64,000 nt of DNA from Vibrio variabilis (GCF_003263785.1 NZ_JYJK01000046.1:1-64000), one strand, 5' to 3'. Shown: positions 39,569 through 51,141, counted from the stretch's first letter. The notes: generated by a model from the letters alone, not told the origin. Numbers and translations are program-made.

Positions 39569-40693
39569 TTATTTGTCTTCTACTTGATTGACTTCGATGC
39601 GATTCGCGGAATCTAGCATCGACGCTTTCGCTCGAATTTTTGCTTCAAGCTGATTAACGAGGTCATCGTTGTCAAAGCGCTCTTTCTGACGTTTACCGTC
39701 TTCATAAAAAGCACTCTTCTTGTTACTGCCCGCTAGGCCAAGATGAGACACTTCGGCTTCACCTGGACCATTCACCACACAGCCAATAATAGACACGTCC
39801 ATTGGTGTGATCACATCTTCCAAACGCTCTTCTAGTGCGTTGACGGTACCGATCACGTCGAACTCTTGGCGTGAACAGCTTGGACAAGCAATAAAGTTAA
39901 TGCCGCGAGAGCGGATGCGCAGTGATTTCAAAATGTCGAAACCCACTTTAATTTCTTCTACTGGATTCGCAGCAAGAGAAATACGCAGCGTATCACCGAT
40001 ACCTTCCGCTAACAGCATGCCAAGGCCAACCGATGATTTCACTGAACCGGCACGTGCACCACCCGCTTCCGTAATACCTAGGTGAAGCGGCTGGTCGATT
40101 TTCTTAGCAAGTAGGCGGTACGAGTCTACCGCGAGGAATACGTCAGACGCCTTCACGCTCACTTTGAACTGGTCAAAGTTAAGTCGATCAAGAATGTCCA
40201 CGTGACGCATTGCAGACTCAACCAAAGCCTCTGGTGTTGGTTCACCGTATTTCATCTGGATGTCTTTTTCCAGAGAGCCACCATTGACACCAATACGAAT
40301 TGGAATGTTCTTATCGCGTGCACAGTCTACGACCGAACGAATACGCTCTTCATTACCAATGTTGCCTGGGTTGATACGCAAGCAATCAACGCCGTATTCA
40401 GCCACTTTCAGCGCGATACGGTAGTCGAAGTGAATATCAGCGACCAGCGGAATAGAAACCTGCTTTTTGATCTCACGGAAGGCTTCCGCCGCATCCATGG
40501 TAGGAACAGAGACACGAACGATGTCAGCGCCTACGTTTTCCAAAGCTTTGATTTGAGCAACCGTCGCGGCTACATCGGTCGTACGCGTGTTCGTCATTGA
40601 CTGAACGGCGATAGGTGCGCCATCGCCGATAGGTACATCGCCCACATAAATACGCGTAGAGGGACGACGTTTAATTGGTGATTCGTGATGCAT
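39569..40693 (-). CDS. ispG: 4-hydroxy-3-methylbut-2-enyl diphosphate synthase
   Basis: A 374-aa [4Fe-4S] enzyme of the MEP isoprenoid pathway (MEcPP to HMBPP). The TIM-barrel N-terminus has [20 protein letters not shown] and ADIHFDYR. The cluster cysteines lie in [10 protein letters not shown] and [10 protein letters not shown]. Its length matches E. coli IspG (372). It is 26 bp upstream of hisS and just downstream of rodZ. The cluster is probably supplied by the isc system encoded about 6 kb away. Confidence 0.98.
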   Translation of the reverse strand: MHHESPIKRRPSTRIYVGDVPIGDGAPIAVQSMTNTRTTDVAATVAQIKALENVGADIVRVSVPTMDAAEAFREIKKQVSIPLVADIHFDYRIALKVAEYGVDCLRINPGNIGNEERIRSVVDCARDKNIPIRIGVNGGSLEKDIQMKYGEPTPEALVESAMRHVDILDRLNFDQFKVSVKASDVFLAVDSYRLLAKKIDQPLHLGITEAGGARAGSVKSSVGLGMLLAEGIGDTLRISLAANPVEEIKVGFDILKSLRIRSRGINFIACPSCSRQEFDVIGTVNALEERLEDVITPMDVSIIGCVVNGPGEAEVSHLGLAGSNKKSAFYEDGKRQKERFDNDDLVNQLEAKIRAKASMLDSANRIEVNQVEDK

Positions 40694-40701
40694 AGTGTTT
40701 T

Positions 40702-41643
40702 CTAAGGTAAGGTGAATCGAGCTACTTTGCCTGAAGTATACCCAGAAAGGTCGACAGGTTCACTCGCTAATGTCATAGAAACCTTCTCAGGCGCGCCTAA
40801 AATAACTTTGAAAGGCGCTTTGCCATCCAGACTTAGGTTGTCTCCTGCTTTTTTAATGCCGGTCGACACCGTTTTGCCATCGGCGTCTTTGACTTGGATC
40901 CAGCAGTCACCAGAGAACGACATTGTCAGATTAGTCAGTCCATTAGCAGGCTTTGGCTCTGCTACAGCAGGTTCAGTTTGCTCCACCGCCTCAGCAACCT
41001 CTATTTCAGCCGGCGCTTCAGTTTGACTAGCCTCAGGTGCTTCGATTTGTGGCTCTTCAGGTGTGGCAACGATCGCAGAGACATCGAGCGTCTTCACTTC
41101 GGGCTCCTTGGCAACAAGTTCAGCCTCAAGTGTGGCGATTTTTTCAGTTGCAGGCGCTTCCACTTCAAATGCAGGATCATTGCTCGAAGTGTCCGCGATC
41201 TCAGACAAGGTATCTTTTTGTTGGTTTTGCAGCCACCAAACCGAAGAAATACCGATAATAACCACACCAATACCCCAAGTGAGCTTCATGATACGGCTAT
41301 CGTGTCTTTCTTTATTGGTTTTTTTCGAAAAGCTCTGCATGGGCTGTTCGTAGTGCTGCGCTGCACTATGATTCTCGATGGTGCCGAGCACCTCTTGCTC
41401 GTCGATGCCTACTGCTTTTGCGTAGGATCGTAAGTAGCCACGCGTGAACGTTGCGACTTGTTCACCATCGAACTCATTAGATTCTATTTTCTGAATGATC
41501 GCGACACGCAAACGCAAACGATCAGCGATTTGTTTCTGCGTAAGACCCAGAGCCTCACGCTTTTGCTTTAGAATGGTACCGGCAAGCATCACTTGCTCGG
41601 CTTGCGGTGACTGTTCTGTGGCGTTATTTTGCTCAGTACTCAT
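40702..41643 (-). CDS. rodZ: Cytoskeletal/cell-shape protein RodZ
   Basis: A 313-aa bitopic protein that links MreB to the elongasome. An XRE-like helix-turn-helix fills about residues 20-90 ([30 protein letters not shown]), followed by a basic juxtamembrane stretch, one membrane helix ([17 protein letters not shown] near 122-138), a Pro/Glu/Ala-rich periplasmic linker and a C-terminal DUF4115 domain ([16 protein letters not shown]). I start at 41643 (MSTEQNN); the frame from 41670 is possible. It lies directly before ispG. Confidence 0.93.
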   Translation of the reverse strand: MSTEQNNATEQSPQAEQVMLAGTILKQKREALGLTQKQIADRLRLRVAIIQKIESNEFDGEQVATFTRGYLRSYAKAVGIDEQEVLGTIENHSAAQHYEQPMQSFSKKTNKERHDSRIMKLTWGIGVVIIGISSVWWLQNQQKDTLSEIADTSSNDPAFEVEAPATEKIATLEAELVAKEPEVKTLDVSAIVATPEEPQIEAPEASQTEAPAEIEVAEAVEQTEPAVAEPKPANGLTNLTMSFSGDCWIQVKDADGKTVSTGIKKAGDNLSLDGKAPFKVILGAPEKVSMTLASEPVDLSGYTSGKVARFTLP

Positions 41644-41670
41644 TGATATTGTACTTCTTATGGTTGTCAC

Positions 41671-42156
41671 TTAGACACGACACGCTTCGTTCGTTATTTT
41701 TAATAGGTGTTCGTGGTCTTAGTTTGGTAAATCGCTCGCACTAGCTGTTCAATACAGCATAGTCCCAAATGGCCAACTGCGGCACTTCTCTGTTTGTAAA
41801 GCGCTCGATTTTATTATGATTTCTGTCTGACCGATTGAGTTAGCCAGCATCATCTCGATTGGAACTGCTCATCATAGTCGATTCTCCACACGAGTTAAAA
41901 TGTCCAGAGTAAAAACAGCGCAAATAGTGACATTTTTGATTAAAAATTAACACGACTCATATTTTTCTGGCGACATTTCGTAGTATTTGATTAACGAAAA
42001 CTATATTTGTTCCGTTATTGTTCAATTATTTATCTAAGAAATGTGGCAAAGATCAGAGTTTGCGAGATGAATTCAAACCGCTGTTTTTACTCTGCTCTGG
42101 ATACAACAAAGCCAAGTCGAAACTTGGCTTTGGACAACTCAATTTGAGTACGCGAA
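41671..42156. other. Gene-free interval between rlmN and rodZ
   Basis: I find no coding frame in these 486 bp. A hairpin AAAGCCAAGT/ACTTGGCTTT-type stem at 42108-42131 is a likely weak terminator for rlmN. The rest is AT-rich and probably holds the rodZ promoter. Many Vibrio genomes have a pilF/pilW gene here, and none is visible. Confidence 0.6.
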
Positions 42157-43284
42157 TTACACCGCTTTAACTGGGATCGCTTGCTGGCCTTTTTGAGCTG
42201 CAATTTGCTGTGTACGTTTGGTACGGTCAATCACATCACCGACAAGCTGACCACAAGCGGCATCGATATCATCGCCACGAGTCTTACGAACCGTCACAGT
42301 GTAATCATACTGCATAAGCGTTTTCATGAAGCGGTCGATACGCGAATTACTCGGCTTCTTATATGGCGAGCCTGGGTACGGGTTGAATGGGATCAGGTTG
42401 ATCTTCGCTGGCGTATCTTTAAGAAGTTCAGCAAGCTCACGGGCGTGATCCATATCGTCGTTCACATGGTCAAGCAGTACATACTCAACCGTTACCTTAC
42501 CGCGGTTCGCGTTCGAAGACGCGATGTAGCGACGAACAGATGCTAAAAAGTCTTGAATATCCCAGCGATCGTTAATTGGCATGATTTCGCTACGAAGCTT
42601 ATCGTTTGGCGCGTGCAGAGAAATCGCTAACGCAACGTCAATTTGACCCGTCATCTGATCCAAACCAGAAACCACGCCTGAAGTCGATACCGTTACGCGA
42701 CGCTTAGACAAACCAAACCCCAGGTCATCAAGCATCAGCTCAAGTGCTGGCATTAGGTTTTTCATGTTAAGCAGCGGCTCACCCATGCCCATCATTACGA
42801 CGTTAGTAATTGGGCGGCGACCGGTTTCTTTCTCAAGACCGATCTCACGCGCGGCGCGCCATACCTGACCGATGATTTCCGATACTTTTAGGTTACGGTT
42901 AAAACCTTGCTGAGCCGTTGAACAGAATTTACATTCCAGTGCACAACCTACCTGCGAAGAAACACACAGCGTCGCGCGATCATCGTCGGGAATGTAAACC
43001 GTTTCTACGTCTTGATCGCCAACACGCATTGCCCACTTGATGGTGCCATCAGAAGAGTGCTGAGCTTCAGATACGGTTGGCGCTTTGATTTCTGCCAAAC
43101 GAATCAGCTTTTCACGCAGCTTCTTATTGATGTTAGTCATCTTCTCGAAGTCGTCGACACCAAAATGATAGATCCACTTCATGACTTGATCAGCACGGAA
43201 AGCTTTTTCGCCCAATTCCTCTTGGAAAAACTGACGCATACCCTTGCGATCAAAATCGAGTAGATTGACTTTTTGTGTGGTCAT
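42157..43284 (-). CDS. rlmN: Dual-specificity RNA methyltransferase RlmN
   Basis: A 375-aa radical-SAM enzyme that methylates C2 of A2503 in 23S rRNA and A37 in some tRNAs. The cluster motif CALECKFC (CxxxCxxC) is near residues 114-121, followed by the [11 protein letters not shown] motif, SLHAPND and the C-terminal catalytic-Cys region [12 protein letters not shown]. The N-terminal accessory domain ([30 protein letters not shown]) is intact. It is downstream of ndk on the same strand. Confidence 0.98.
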   Translation of the reverse strand: MTTQKVNLLDFDRKGMRQFFQEELGEKAFRADQVMKWIYHFGVDDFEKMTNINKKLREKLIRLAEIKAPTVSEAQHSSDGTIKWAMRVGDQDVETVYIPDDDRATLCVSSQVGCALECKFCSTAQQGFNRNLKVSEIIGQVWRAAREIGLEKETGRRPITNVVMMGMGEPLLNMKNLMPALELMLDDLGFGLSKRRVTVSTSGVVSGLDQMTGQIDVALAISLHAPNDKLRSEIMPINDRWDIQDFLASVRRYIASSNANRGKVTVEYVLLDHVNDDMDHARELAELLKDTPAKINLIPFNPYPGSPYKKPSNSRIDRFMKTLMQYDYTVTVRKTRGDDIDAACGQLVGDVIDRTKRTQQIAAQKGQQAIPVKAV

Positions 43285-43430
43285 GGTGCCTCTTCGATGA
43301 CGGTAAATGGTGTTAAGGGCGCGAATTGTACAGGCTTTAGCCCCCTACAACAAGCGTTACAAAACCCTAAAATATTAAGGTATTCATTTCTAAGTGAACA
43401 TTTTTTGTACAACAAAAAGTGTCAGGTATT

Positions 43431-43456
43431 AAAAAAGGAGGCCACGCCTCCTTTTT
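43431..43456 (-). terminator. Rho-independent terminator of ndk
   Basis: The stem AAAAAGGAGGC/GCCTCCTTTTT with a tight loop ends on the minus strand in a T-run, 18 bp after the ndk stop. Confidence 0.85.
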
Positions 43457-43474
43457 ACTCATCACTGCACTCAA

Positions 43475-43900
43475 TTAACGAGGACAAATTTCTGACTGAG
43501 GAAAGAAAAACTCAATCTCACGTGCTGCCGATTCTGGGCTATCTGAACCATGCACTGAGTTGTGACGCATGCTTAGCGCGTAATCCGCGCGGATAGTGCC
43601 ACACGCTGCTTCTTCTGGGTTAGTTTTACCCATAAGCTCACGATAACGACAAATCGCATCTTCACCTTCAAGTACTTGAACCATGATAGGGCCAGAGGTC
43701 ATGAATGCACGAAGATCATCGAAAAACGGTTTACCTTCATGCTCAGCGTAGAAGCCTTTCGCTTGCTCGTCGGTAAGATGAACCATCTTAGCTGCGATGA
43801 TCGACAGACCTGCTTTCTCGATACGGTGATAAATCTCACCAATCAAATTACGCTTAACTGCATCCGGTTTAACGATAGAGAATGTTCTTTCTAGGGCCAT
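43475..43900 (-). CDS. ndk: Nucleoside diphosphate kinase
   Basis: A 141-aa enzyme that balances NTP and dNTP pools by phosphate transfer through an active-site His, seen in [10 protein letters not shown] near residue 117. The N-terminal [15 protein letters not shown] is the family opening. Its length is normal (143 in E. coli). A terminator separates it from rlmN. Confidence 0.98.
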   Translation of the reverse strand: MALERTFSIVKPDAVKRNLIGEIYHRIEKAGLSIIAAKMVHLTDEQAKGFYAEHEGKPFFDDLRAFMTSGPIMVQVLEGEDAICRYRELMGKTNPEEAACGTIRADYALSMRHNSVHGSDSPESAAREIEFFFPQSEICPR

Positions 43901-43952
43901 TAGTGTTCCTTTTCTTTCGTGTTGTTCTTTTATTAATAGTAATTTTCTTGAA

Positions 43953-45248
43953 TTACTTATCAGCTTGCTCCGTTAGCAAACGAGCGAGTGTGCGCACACC
44001 CATGCCGGTTGCACCAGCAGACCATTTGTCGGTTCCTGACTTACGGTAAGTACCCGCACAATCGAAATGCAACCAACCTTTCTTGTAGTCTTCTACAAAG
44101 TAAGACAAGAATGCCGCCGCTGTGCTTGCACCTGGAGAGTAGTCACCGCTGCTGATGTTTGACAAATCAGCGAAGTTCGATGGCAACATGCCGCGATGGA
44201 AGTCAGCCAATGGCAATGGCCATAGGCCTTCTTTCTCTTGATTTGCGTTGGTCAGTGCTTGATGCGTTAGCTCGTCATCAAATGACATGATGGCGTGGTA
44301 ATCGTTGCCAAGCGCATTCTTCGCTGCGCCGGTAAGCGTCGCACAGTCGATGATAAGCTCTGGATTTTGTTCACTTGCGTAGATAAGACCGTCAGCAAGA
44401 ACCAAACGACCTTCCGCATCGGTATTCATGATTTCTACCGTCTTACCATTTTTATAGGTAATCACATCACCTAGCTTAAGCGCGCGACCGGATACCATGT
44501 TTTCAGCACAGCAAAGGATAAGTTTTACGCGCTTGTTGAGGCCACGCATGATGGCAAGACCTAGACCACCGGTAATGGTGCCCGCACCGCCCATATCCGC
44601 TTTCATCGCCGTCATAAAGTTCGATGGTTTCAGGCTATAACCACCTGAATCAAAGGTAATACCCTTACCCACTAAACAAGCAAATACCGGTGCGTTTTCA
44701 TCGCCAGTTGGGTTGTAATCCAGTTGTAGCATCGCAGAGGTGCGCTCAGAGCCACGACCAACAGCAAAAATGCCTTCCCAACCTTCGGTGAGTAGATCTT
44801 TGTCTTTAACGATGCGGTAAGTCACGTGCTCTGGTGCCGCTGACTTAATAAATTCTGCCGCCATAGTCGCCAGTTGGCGCGGCGCGACTTCTTCAGCACT
44901 TTTATTGATGATGTCACGTGTCCAGTCAGTCGCTTTGATGCGCGCGTCTAACTCTTTCTTATCTTGCTCACCCAGTTCAGCAAGCTCGACTTGAGTGCTT
45001 TTCTTTGAGTTGCGGTAACCTTGGTAAAATGCCCAAGAAGACTCTAAATCCCAACCTTCGCCTGCAAGTGTGGCGTTTGAAATGCCTTGTGAATCTAACT
45101 TGCGAGCCGCGCGTTGAATCGCGCCAAGATCGTGGCCTTCACCGATGTGAATCGTCGCACCTTGCTCTGAGAAAGAAATGATAGCCTTTTCGCCCCATTG
45201 TGGCGCCGCCGCTTCTTGGCTAATAAATACCGACATTGTGCTAGACAT
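43953..45248 (-). CDS. pepB: Aminopeptidase B (M17 peptidase)
   Basis: A 431-aa two-metal leucine-aminopeptidase-family enzyme that degrades small peptides in the cytosol. The metal and catalytic residues lie in [16 protein letters not shown] near residues 190-205 and the signature [14 protein letters not shown] near 280. The length and N-terminal domain match E. coli PepB (427). It lies downstream of iscX, as in E. coli, but a terminator and about 200 bp separate them, so it likely has its own promoter. Confidence 0.97.
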   Translation of the reverse strand: MSSTMSVFISQEAAAPQWGEKAIISFSEQGATIHIGEGHDLGAIQRAARKLDSQGISNATLAGEGWDLESSWAFYQGYRNSKKSTQVELAELGEQDKKELDARIKATDWTRDIINKSAEEVAPRQLATMAAEFIKSAAPEHVTYRIVKDKDLLTEGWEGIFAVGRGSERTSAMLQLDYNPTGDENAPVFACLVGKGITFDSGGYSLKPSNFMTAMKADMGGAGTITGGLGLAIMRGLNKRVKLILCCAENMVSGRALKLGDVITYKNGKTVEIMNTDAEGRLVLADGLIYASEQNPELIIDCATLTGAAKNALGNDYHAIMSFDDELTHQALTNANQEKEGLWPLPLADFHRGMLPSNFADLSNISSGDYSPGASTAAAFLSYFVEDYKKGWLHFDCAGTYRKSGTDKWSAGATGMGVRTLARLLTEQADK

Positions 45249-45401
45249 GGTCTCTCCTTGTCTTGAATCTAATTATTGCAGCTTGCCCGTTGCAGTTCGG
45301 CTGCTGTTTCGCATTCTGTGTATCAAATGATGTTATCACTATGTAGAGACAATACCAATGACTGCACCATGGGAATTAATAACAATGTAACATGGTGCGA
45401 C

Positions 45402-45428
45402 AAAAAAACGGGCCAAAGGCCCGTTTTT
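45402..45428 (-). terminator. Rho-independent terminator of the isc operon
   Basis: The stem AAACGGGCC/GGCCCGTTT with an AAA loop is followed on the minus strand by a T-run, 24 bp after the iscX stop. A second dyad, GCACCATG/CATGGTGC (45364-45398), lies next to it. Confidence 0.88.
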
Positions 45429-45451
45429 GTATAACTAACTAGTGAGTCTGT

Positions 45452-45652
45452 TTAATCGTACTCATCCATCCAGCATAAAATCACAGCTTCGAGGATTTTT
45501 TCATTTGAGCGATTAGGATCGTCATCAAAGTCTTCCAAGTCTGTAATCCATTTATGCAAGTCTGTGAAACGTACCGTTTTTGGGTCAGTTTCTGGGAATT
45601 GATCGCACAGCTCGATAGCGATATCACGAGAATCAGTCCATTTTAAGCTCAT
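45452..45652 (-). CDS. iscX: IscX (YfhJ), Fe-S assembly modulator
   Basis: A 66-aa acidic protein that binds IscS and iron and modulates the rate of cluster assembly. Family residues include [36 protein letters not shown] and the tail WMDEYD. It is last in the isc operon, 15 bp after fdx. Confidence 0.96.
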   Translation of the reverse strand: MSLKWTDSRDIAIELCDQFPETDPKTVRFTDLHKWITDLEDFDDDPNRSNEKILEAVILCWMDEYD

Positions 45653-45667
45653 GAATCCTCCAGTTAA

Positions 45668-46006
45668 TTAGTGATCTTCAGATGCGTGGTTTAGGGTGTA
45701 CTTTGGAATCTCTACCACAAGATCTTCATCCGCAACGACCGCTTGGCAACCTAGACGCGACTCAGGCTCTAGACCCCATGCTTTATCAAGCATATCGTCT
45801 TCAAGCTCTTCACTCTCTTCTAGTGAATCAAAGCCTTCACGGATGATGACGTGACAAGTGGTACATGCACACGACTTCTCGCAAGCGTGCTCAATTCCAA
45901 TACCGTTCTTTAGCGCTACGTCTAATACAGTTTCGCCTTCATTTGCCTCTAATACTGCGCCTTCTGGGCAGAGATCTTCATGGGGCAGAACAACAATTTT
46001 TGGCAT
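45668..46006 (-). CDS. fdx: ISC [2Fe-2S] ferredoxin
   Basis: A 112-aa adrenodoxin-type ferredoxin that supplies electrons for Fe-S assembly. Cluster cysteines appear as CEKSCACTTC near residues 42-51 plus LGCQA near 87. It lies 18 bp after hscA in the isc operon. Confidence 0.97.
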   Translation of the reverse strand: MPKIVVLPHEDLCPEGAVLEANEGETVLDVALKNGIGIEHACEKSCACTTCHVIIREGFDSLEESEELEDDMLDKAWGLEPESRLGCQAVVADEDLVVEIPKYTLNHASEDH

Positions 46007-46024
46007 GACTACTTAGTCCTCGAT

Positions 46025-47875
46025 CTAAATGTTATCAACTGATTGACCCGCCAGTGCTTCACGGATGGATTTGTCCATTCGACGTGATGCAAACTCTTGG
46101 CTCGCCTTATCAGTGTCTTTAATACCTTGTTCAATAGCATCGGCATCATCGCCATTGCGAAGTTCAATCAGAGCTTCAATCGCTTTAACCAATGCCTGTT
46201 TTTCTTCTTCGTTCAGAAGTGCATCGCCGTCCGCTTGCATCGCGGCGATCAGACCTTCGATAACACGGTCGGCCTCTACGCGTTGCTCGGCCAGTGCACG
46301 CGCTAGCATGTCATCTTTGGCGTAAGTCATCGAGTCTTTGAGCATGTTGGTGACTTCGTCATCGCTAAGACCATAAGATGGTTTCACTTGGATTTCTGAT
46401 TGAACACCCGTGCTCTTTTCCATCGCCGTCACAGACAGTAGACCGTCGGCATCAACTTGGTACGTCACGCGAATGTGCGCTGCACCTGCCGCCATTGGAG
46501 GAATGCCTTTTAGTGAGAAACGAGCCAGTGAGCGGCAGTCGTCCACCATCTCACGTTCACCTTGCACTACGTGCACCGACATCGCCGTTTGGCCGTCTTT
46601 GAATGTGGTAAATTCTTGAGCGCGTGCCACTGGAATTGTGGTGTTGCGTGGAACGATCTTCTCGACCAAACCACCCATGGTTTCAATGCCCAAAGACAGT
46701 GGAAGAACATCCAACAGCAGCATCTCAGAATCAGGCTTATTACCTGCAAGAATGTCCGCTTGAATCGCTGCACCAATCGCGACCACTTCGTCTGGGTTAA
46801 TGCTAGTCAGTGGTGTTTTACCAAAGAAGTCACCAACCATTTCGCGAACCAATGGTGTGCGAGTCGAGCCGCCGACCATGACAACTTCTAGGACGTCTTC
46901 AGCATCGACTTCCGCATCTTTCAATGCACGGCGACATGAAAGCAATGTCTTCTTCACAAGTGGGCGAATTAGGTCTTCAAACTGAGCTTTTGTCAGTTCA
47001 CCCTGCCAGCCAAGGACGTTGACAGTCGCAACATCATTTTGGCTTAGGTCAATTTTTGCTTGTGTAGCCGCGTCCAGTAGTTCACGTTGCTCATGAGCGG
47101 TAAGCTCTGACTTGCCTGCTTGCTGCTGCAAGTGGTCGGCAACGAGATGGTCGAAGTCATCACCACCCAGCGCGGAATCACCGCCTGTTGCCAGCACTTC
47201 AAATACACCGCGAGATAAACGCAGGATAGAGATATCGAAGGTACCACCACCTAGATCGTAAACCGCAATTACGCCTTCTTGACCACTGTCTAGACCATAA
47301 GCAATAGCTGCAGCAGTCGGTTCGTTAAGAAGACGCAAAACATGCATGCCCGCTAGGTTTGCTGCATCTTTGGTGCCCTGACGCTGCGCATCATCGAAAT
47401 ACGCTGGCACCGTAATCACCACGCCAGCTAATTCGCCACCAAGGGACTCTTCTGCGCGCTTACCCAGCGTTTTAAGAATGTCAGAAGAGACTTGAATCGG
47501 GTTCTTTGCGCCGCCTGCGGTTTGCAGGACAGGTAGACCATTGTCACTTTCTGTCAATGAATATGGCATTGACGGATAACGAGTCTGAACGTCTGCCAGT
47601 GAGCGGCCAAGTAGACGCTTCACAGAAATGATAGTGTTAACGGGATCCAGTGCTGCGTTGTCACGAGCGTCAATACCGACAGTGATACTGTCATCCGCAT
47701 AGCGAACCGCTGATGGGAGGATCTTATTGCCGTTGGCATCTGGTAATGTCGCGGCTTCACCACTTCTTACTGTCGCGACAAGGGAGTTGGTCGTACCTAG
47801 GTCGATGCCCGCTGCCAGTTTATGTTCGTGCGGCGCGGAGCTTTGACCCGGCTCTGCGATTTGAAGTAATGCCAT
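46025..47875 (-). CDS. hscA: Fe-S assembly chaperone HscA (Hsp66)
   Basis: A 616-aa specialised Hsp70 that binds the LPPVK motif of IscU and drives cluster transfer with HscB. The ATPase domain has [12 protein letters not shown] near residues 24-35 and [12 protein letters not shown]. It is 616 aa as in E. coli and lacks the long acidic tail of DnaK. Gene order hscB-hscA-fdx supports the assignment over a second DnaK. Confidence 0.98.
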   Translation of the reverse strand: MALLQIAEPGQSSAPHEHKLAAGIDLGTTNSLVATVRSGEAATLPDANGNKILPSAVRYADDSITVGIDARDNAALDPVNTIISVKRLLGRSLADVQTRYPSMPYSLTESDNGLPVLQTAGGAKNPIQVSSDILKTLGKRAEESLGGELAGVVITVPAYFDDAQRQGTKDAANLAGMHVLRLLNEPTAAAIAYGLDSGQEGVIAVYDLGGGTFDISILRLSRGVFEVLATGGDSALGGDDFDHLVADHLQQQAGKSELTAHEQRELLDAATQAKIDLSQNDVATVNVLGWQGELTKAQFEDLIRPLVKKTLLSCRRALKDAEVDAEDVLEVVMVGGSTRTPLVREMVGDFFGKTPLTSINPDEVVAIGAAIQADILAGNKPDSEMLLLDVLPLSLGIETMGGLVEKIVPRNTTIPVARAQEFTTFKDGQTAMSVHVVQGEREMVDDCRSLARFSLKGIPPMAAGAAHIRVTYQVDADGLLSVTAMEKSTGVQSEIQVKPSYGLSDDEVTNMLKDSMTYAKDDMLARALAEQRVEADRVIEGLIAAMQADGDALLNEEEKQALVKAIEALIELRNGDDADAIEQGIKDTDKASQEFASRRMDKSIREALAGQSVDNI

Positions 47876-47898
47876 TCAAATATCCTTGGGAGCTTCCA

Positions 47899-48413
47899 TT
47901 AACCAAGCAGCTTATCTTCTAGCTGTTCTATTTCACTTTGCAACTTGGCGATAAATTTTAGTTTTCTAACGCTATCAGCAGCGACTGGCCATTCGGCTTG
48001 CGAGAGCTGACCCTCTAACTCTGATAACTGTAGCTTGAACATTTTGCTGACCTTGGCTTCAAAGTCAAAAAGTTCTGATTCAGGGTCACTTGAAGACGCG
48101 AGATCTTCCAATTCTTCTCGAAGCTCCATCTGCTCCATTAAGAACAGGGGATCTTGCAATGTTTGCTGCTCAGCGCGAATATCGACACCATTTTCGGCCA
48201 ATAAGTATTCGGCGCGAGATATAGGCTTTTTCAGCACTTCGTAGGCGTCATTGATTTGCGCTGCCTTTTGCACTGCAAGTAGCGGTCGCGCTCAGAGGCA
48301 GTGGCAAAGTTATCTGGGTGAAAGCGTTTTTGTAGTTCTCGGAACTGAGAAGAAAGAAGGCTACCGTCCAACTGAAACTGAACAGGTAGCCCAAATAATT
48401 CGAAATGGTTCAT
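47899..48413 (-). CDS. hscB: Co-chaperone HscB (Hsc20; frameshifted)
   Basis: A J-type co-chaperone that brings IscU to HscA. The J-domain (MNHFELFGLPVQFQLDG..., FHPDNF with the HPD motif near 32-34) is in one frame and the three-helix C-terminal domain in another, joined near 48282. One added base restores ASERDRLLAVQKAAQINDAYEVLKKP and a 171-aa protein, exactly the E. coli length. The start is at 48413; the longer frame from 48428 is not needed. It lies between iscA and hscA. Confidence 0.95.
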
Positions 48414-48469
48414 AGCATTGACTCGCAATTAATGAGCTTGGCCGATGTGACGACCAAGCTCGTCAAAGG

Positions 48470-48792
48470 TTAAACATTAAAGCTTTCACCACAACCACAC
48501 TCGCCTTTCGCATTCGGGTTGTTGAACTCAAAACCTTCGTTCAAGCCTTCTTTTACATAATCGAGCTCTGTGCCATCGAGATAAACCAAGCTCTTAGCAT
48601 CGATGATCACTTTCACGCCTGAGTGCTCAAACACTGAATCGCCATCATCCAGTTCATCAACGAACTCAAGAACGTAAGCCATGCCAGAGCAACCTGTGGT
48701 TTTTACACCAAGCGTAATCCAATACCTTTGCCGCGATTATCTAAAAATGTCTTAACTCGGCTCGCTGCTGCGTCTGTCATTGAGATGGCCAT
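48470..48792 (-). CDS. iscA: Iron-sulfur assembly A-type protein IscA (frameshifted)
   Basis: An A-type Fe-S carrier. The open C-terminal part carries GECGCGESF with two of the three ligand cysteines. The N-terminal 36 residues lie in another frame ([19 protein letters not shown]...). One base lost from a G-run near 48712 hides [13 protein letters not shown], with the third Cys. With it restored the protein is 107 aa, the E. coli length. It follows iscU in the operon. Confidence 0.94.
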
Positions 48793-48866
48793 ACTACAAC
48801 CTTTATTCGTTTCTCTTGATGATACTGTGTCTTAATAAAGCTAAAGGGCTTGGTTATCCAAGCAGT

Positions 48867-49247
48867 TTAGTCGTGCTTTTTCTTGTAGTCTGCAACCGCT
48901 GCTTTGATTGCGTCTTCAGCAAGAATTGAGCAGTGCACTTTCACTGGTGGCAACTCTAGCTCTTCTGCAATTTCAGAGTTCTTGATCGCTGCAGCTTCGT
49001 CGATAGACTTGCCTTTCACCCACTCTGTAACCAGTGAGCTTGATGCGATCGCTGAACCACAGCCGTAGGTCTTAAACTTAGCATCTTCGATGATACCTTC
49101 TGGTGTCACCTTGATCTGAAGTTTCATTACGTCACCACAAGCTGGTGCACCAACCATACCACTACCCACAGCCGGATCATTCTTATCAAATGAACCTACG
49201 TTACGCGGGTTCTCATAGTGGTCAATTACTTTTTCACTATACGCCAT
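48867..49247 (-). CDS. iscU: Fe-S cluster scaffold IscU
   Basis: A 126-aa scaffold on which [2Fe-2S] clusters are built. Cluster cysteines are in GAPACGDVM, YGCGSAIASS and VHCSILAEDA. The HscA-recognition motif LPPVK immediately precedes the last Cys. It is directly downstream of iscS. Confidence 0.98.
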   Translation of the reverse strand: MAYSEKVIDHYENPRNVGSFDKNDPAVGSGMVGAPACGDVMKLQIKVTPEGIIEDAKFKTYGCGSAIASSSLVTEWVKGKSIDEAAAIKNSEIAEELELPPVKVHCSILAEDAIKAAVADYKKKHD

Positions 49248-49280
49248 AATAACTTCCTCGAATCCTCTACTTCCTTGAGA

Positions 49281-50495
49281 TTAGTGGTGTGCCCACTCAA
49301 CCGTGTCTAGGTCAATCCCTTCTTTATACATATCCCATAGAGGAGACATGTCACGTAATTTGTTTACTGCTGTTCTGATCTGCTCAATCGCAAAGTCGAC
49401 TTCTTCTTCCGTAGTAAAGCGTCCGAATGAGAAGCGAACCGAGCTGTGTGCAAGCTCATCGTTAAGACCGAGTGCACGCAGCACGTATGAAGGCTCTAGA
49501 CTTGCTGATGTACATGCAGAACCAGAAGATACTGCCAAGTCTTTAAGCGACATAAGTAGCGACTCGCCTTCAACAAACGCAAAGCTTACGTTGAGGTTGT
49601 GTGGAACGCGCTGCTCTAGGTCACCATTGACTGTCACAGCTTCAAGATCTTTAACGCCGTTCAGCAGACGGTCACGCAATGCTTTAGCGTGGTCGTAATC
49701 TTTCTGCATGTCTTGCTTAGCGATAGCAAAAGCTTCGCCCATACCCACGATTTGGTGAGTTGGCAGTGTACCAGAGCGGAAACCACGCTCATGACCGCCG
49801 CCGTGCATTTGCGCTTCTAGACGGATACGTGGCTTACGACGTACGTAAAGCGCACCGATACCTTTCGGACCGTAGGCTTTGTGAGCAGACAGTGAAATCA
49901 GGTCGACTTTCATTTCTTGAACGTCGATTGGCAGTTTACCTGCAGATTGCGCCGCATCTACGTGGAATACAATCTTCTTGCTACGGCAAAGCTCGCCGAT
50001 AGCGGTAATGTCTTGAACAACACCGATTTCATTGTTTACGTGCATGATTGACACAAGCACCGTGTCTTCACGCATTGCCGCTTCCAGCTTAGCTAGGTCA
50101 ACAATACCGTTTGATTCTGGCTCAAGGTATGTCACGTCGAAGCCTTCACGTTCAAGCTGACGACATGGGTCAAGGACCGCTTTGTGCTCAGTCTTAACCG
50201 TGATGATGTGCTTACCTTTCTTGCTGTAGAAGTGCGCCGCACCTTTAATAGCAAGGTTGTCAGACTCAGTAGCGCCCGACGTGAACACAATTTCACGAGG
50301 GTCAGCGTTTAGCAAATCAGCGATCTGCTCACGAGCGTTGTCTACTGCTTCTTCTGCTTGCCAGCCAAAACGGTGAGAACGTGACGCAGGGTTACCAAAG
50401 GTACCGTCCATCGTCATGTATTGAACCATTTTTTCTGCAACCCTTGGATCGACAGGGCAAGTGGCAGAGTAGTCTAGATAAATAGGCAGTTTCAT
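49281..50495 (-). CDS. iscS: Cysteine desulfurase IscS
   Basis: A 404-aa PLP enzyme giving sulfur to IscU, ThiI, TusA and others. The PLP lysine is in [18 protein letters not shown] near residue 206, and the catalytic Cys loop is [14 protein letters not shown] near 328. Length and ends ([26 protein letters not shown]) match E. coli IscS (404). It is the second gene of the isc operon. Confidence 0.99.
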   Translation of the reverse strand: MKLPIYLDYSATCPVDPRVAEKMVQYMTMDGTFGNPASRSHRFGWQAEEAVDNAREQIADLLNADPREIVFTSGATESDNLAIKGAAHFYSKKGKHIITVKTEHKAVLDPCRQLEREGFDVTYLEPESNGIVDLAKLEAAMREDTVLVSIMHVNNEIGVVQDITAIGELCRSKKIVFHVDAAQSAGKLPIDVQEMKVDLISLSAHKAYGPKGIGALYVRRKPRIRLEAQMHGGGHERGFRSGTLPTHQIVGMGEAFAIAKQDMQKDYDHAKALRDRLLNGVKDLEAVTVNGDLEQRVPHNLNVSFAFVEGESLLMSLKDLAVSSGSACTSASLEPSYVLRALGLNDELAHSSVRFSFGRFTTEEEVDFAIEQIRTAVNKLRDMSPLWDMYKEGIDLDTVEWAHH

Positions 50496-50523
50496 TCTTT
50501 ACTCCAATGTATAAGCGACACTA

Positions 50524-51030
50524 CTACGAGCGAACATTGATTCCGATGGGTGCGGTGCTTGTACTTTTTCTTGAGAACCCATGATTTACCGCGAGATCTA
50601 CGTCTTGTCGGTCTGAAATTTCTAATACTTCGTTATCTACCATCAGCTCACCGAGAGTGATGTTATTTAGGAAGTCACTGATGCGAGAGCTTAAATCTCT
50701 CCACAGTGTATGTGTGAGGCAACGTGTACCACCTTGGCAATCTCCTTTGCCAGCGCATTTTGTTGCATCAACAGACTCATCAACTGCAGCGATGACAGTA
50801 CCGATAGAGATCTCGTCGGCTTCTGCGCCTAAGCGGTAACCACCACCTGGGCCACGAACACTCGCTACCAAACCTGCTTTACGCAGCTTAGAGAACAGTT
50901 GTTCTAGGTAAGACAAAGAGATACCTTGACGTTCAGAGATGTCCGCTAGAGGTACTGGGCTTTGCTGTGAGTGCAGTGCGACATCAAGCATCGCTGTTAC
51001 TGCATATCTTCCTTTTGATGTAAGTCTCAT
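50524..51030 (-). CDS. iscR: Fe-S responsive transcription factor IscR
   Basis: A 168-aa Rrf2-family repressor. A winged HTH lies in the N-terminal 70 residues ([20 protein letters not shown]). The [2Fe-2S] ligands are in [16 protein letters not shown], with three cysteines spaced as C92/C98/C104 of E. coli. Holo-IscR represses the isc operon through type 1 sites, two of which lie just upstream. It is first in iscRSUA-hscBA-fdx-iscX. Confidence 0.98.
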   Translation of the reverse strand: MRLTSKGRYAVTAMLDVALHSQQSPVPLADISERQGISLSYLEQLFSKLRKAGLVASVRGPGGGYRLGAEADEISIGTVIAAVDESVDATKCAGKGDCQGGTRCLTHTLWRDLSSRISDFLNNITLGELMVDNEVLEISDRQDVDLAVNHGFSRKSTSTAPIGINVRS

Positions 51031-51070
51031 ATCACACTATCCACATTGATTATGTGGCATAAATATTTTC

Positions 51071-51120
51071 ATACCTGAGTATTTTAGTCAAGTATTTAAT
51101 TGACTAAAATACTCAGGTAT
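51071..51120 (-). promoter_or_regulatory. Tandem IscR type 1 sites at the isc promoter
   Basis: Two 25-bp sites abut at 51071-51095 (ATACCTGAGTA...AGTCAAGTAT) and 51096-51120. Together they form a perfect 21-bp inverted repeat (51071-51091 with 51100-51120). Each fits the type 1 IscR pattern. A TTGACT -35 candidate for iscR lies within the repeat. This predicts feedback control by cluster-loaded IscR. Confidence 0.75.
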
Positions 51121-51141
51121 TTAACCCAGCAAAATATATGG

